Below, piece by piece: positions 63,007 through 64,000 of a stretch of 64,000 nt of DNA. The position numbers and the translations under genes are program-made. The DNA is from a bacterium. Lineage in GTDB: Bacteria; Armatimonadota; Zipacnadia; Zipacnadales; Zipacnadaceae. The notes under the pieces are model-generated. The model was not told the DNA's origin. It made no database searches and saw only the letters and a program-made list of their open reading frames with translations. The stretch is from NCBI GenBank assembly GCA_030603495.1, contig JAUVXR010000002.1, positions 88,603 to 152,602 of the forward strand, given 5' to 3'. The first letter of the stretch is position 1. Every line of letters begins with the position of its first letter.

Positions 63007-63168
63007 AAAGTTCGGATTTCCACTGCTTCGCCCACTTCGATGCTCTCCCGTAGTCACCAGCTTATGCTGCTCGAAATACCCGCCATTAAGCCAAAAAGCC
63101 CCCTTCGATTGCTCAAAGAGGCGCCCGAAATTCCGGTGGCTCCCCGGGCCAGAGTTGATCCGAACTTT
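63007..63168. repeat. Inverted 11-mer pair and leader of HTH element copy C
   Basis: AAAGTTCGGAT (63007-63017) and its exact reverse complement ATCCGAACTTT (63158-63168) lie 140 bp apart. Before the second, GAAATTCCGGTGGCTCCCC (from 63126) matches copy A. The 11-mer begins directly downstream of dnaE2 (stop at 62956). Confidence 0.6.
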
Positions 63169-63421
63169 TCTCCCAATTTCGATCTTTTGTTCTATAGCTC
63201 ATTCCAGAAAGCGCAGATTCTATCGTCTCTGCTACGGCATGTCACCTACCCACGCCCAGCTATCCCTACACCAGCCGTCGCCGTCCCATCAGACCATGGA
63301 AGAACGAGCCAGGCAATTCCAGGCTATACTGGCGTCTGGCAAAGCGAGGAGCAGAGCCGAGCTTGCCAGGAAGCTAGGTTGCTCTAGAGCGTGGGTGACG
63401 AAGGTACTCCAAACCCGCTAA
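63155..63421 (+). CDS. Small helix-turn-helix protein, copy C
   Basis: From TTG at 63155 the protein has 88 residues. IRTFLPISIFCSIAHSRKRR and FYRLCYGMS align with the N-terminal part of copies A and B; the HTH block is MEERARQFQAILASGKARSR, AELARKLGCSRAWVTKVL and ends QTR. An ATG at 63296 would give a 41-residue HTH-only product. It stands 198 bp after dnaE2 in the same orientation, so copies B and C bracket the SOS cassette as direct repeats. Confidence 0.6.
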   Translation: MIRTFLPISIFCSIAHSRKRRFYRLCYGMSPTHAQLSLHQPSPSHQTMEERARQFQAILASGKARSRAELARKLGCSRAWVTKVLQTR

Positions 63422-63800
63422 GACGGTTCGACGCTCCAATGCCCTCCTGCCTCTGGAGGACTACCGCCCATTGCAGTGCAAGTCGCAAGCGAGTAGATGC
63501 GCCGACTGCTGTGAGTGACTATGACGGGCCCCCGCGCAGCCGCCCGAAGTCGAGCTGAATGCCAGCACCCCGCCTATCAGAATGTGATGCCCTTCGCGCT
63601 GCTCGAGAAGAGGCCCGAAAAGCGGCGCCCCCAAAAGTTACCATTCTACCCTCAATAGCCATATTTGCCAATCTGGCAGGCAGGTAATTGCTCTAAGCCC
63701 TTTGATTGCAAGGGCTGACGGCGATGTGGAATGTGGCTTATGATAGAGAAATACACGAAGGACTATTAAGCCAGAGGGCAGAACGCCGATCCACCACATC
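63422..63800. other. Non-coding stretch
   Basis: About 380 bp after HTH copy C. No coding frame, RNA gene or strong promoter was found. Confidence 0.4.
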
Positions 63801-64000
63801 ATGCGCGACCTGATGACCATGACCGAGTTCTTTCTGGAGATGCACGATCATCCCGACCGAGTGCTGAGCCTCGCCAAGAGCATGGAACCGTGGTTCGAGC
63901 AGATGGTCGCCGCGCTGACCGAAAGCACCGCAGAAGTCATCTTCATGGGAGCCAACTACGACGAGACCATCACCTACCCACCTTTCTTTGAGGAGCACTT
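63801..64000 (+). pseudogene. Uroporphyrinogen-decarboxylase-family gene, 5'-truncated and cut by the window
   Basis: The plus strand encodes MRDLMTMTEFFLEMHDHPDR, VLSLAKSMEPWFEQM and EVIFMGANYDETITYPPFFE, running off the window. This matches the middle of URO-D/MtaA-type TIM-barrel proteins (the part after about residue 130). An in-frame TAG lies 57 bp upstream and no better start exists, so the first third of the gene appears lost. The downstream part cannot be seen. Confidence 0.55.

Overview
The window looks like chromosomal DNA of a GC-rich, probably uncultured, diderm bacterium. Evidence for an outer membrane is a porin-like beta-barrel (42.0-43.0 kb) and two secretin-type proteins. The FhaA-FhaB-RodA-PbpA-PknB(PASTA) locus is typical of Terrabacteria. 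That combination would suit Armatimonadota or a relative, but this placement is inference from gene content and is weak.

Layout. 0-0.4 kb: a partial tRNA, a tRNA-Leu with its promoter and a fragment of a proS (ProRS) gene. 0.57-3.4 kb: a tight three-gene cassette on the minus strand (predicted PD-(D/E)XK nuclease with a winged helix, Ser/Thr kinase, TGT-like TIM-barrel protein); this is the best candidate for an undescribed, perhaps defensive, system. 3.5-12.9 kb: a broken gene, a FUN14-like protein, a secreted glycosidase-like protein, a THUMP-type RNA methyltransferase, a GAF/HD-GYP signalling protein, metG, an fmdB-like zinc ribbon and a RicT/PSP1 protein. 12.9-17.9 kb: mfd, ssb and rpsF, the last with a tandemly duplicated acidic tail. 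A compact divergent promoter region separates rpsF from the fhaA-fhaB-rodA-pbpA-pknB operon (18.1-24.0 kb), which serves cell-wall growth and its phospho-signalling.

24.9-32.4 kb is eroded DNA: a frameshifted Gfo/Idh/MocA gene, IS630 and IS1380 remnants, a broken beta-propeller/secretin gene, a comM fragment, a nonsense-mutated HTH gene and one copy (A) of a repeated small HTH element. 32.5-39.9 kb is a long minus-strand operon for tungstate/molybdate uptake (wtpABC) and molybdopterin synthesis (MOSC-MogA fusion, moaC, moaA, moeA, MobB-like/ModE fusion, small Cys-rich protein). A ModE-box-like palindrome lies just upstream of it. tatA, a polyprenyl diphosphate synthase and the porin follow. 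At 43.2-49.4 kb is the likely consumer of the cofactor: a Tat-exported formate dehydrogenase (FdnG-like, Cys at the Sec position), its Fe-S subunit, an NrfD membrane subunit and FdhE.

50.1-53.0 kb holds sugar-acid-type genes (SDR, truncated isomerase, LarA-like protein). 53.6-55.9 kb is a NarL-type two-component pair followed by two tiny membrane proteins. 56.5-57.7 kb is an unusual secretin-like protein. 58.5-63.0 kb is an SOS mutagenesis cassette (ImuB-like, DUF6504-like, DnaE2/ImuC) behind a consensus promoter with a LexA-like operator in its spacer. The cassette is flanked in direct orientation by copies B and C of the small HTH element. The window ends in a 5'-truncated uroporphyrinogen-decarboxylase-family gene.
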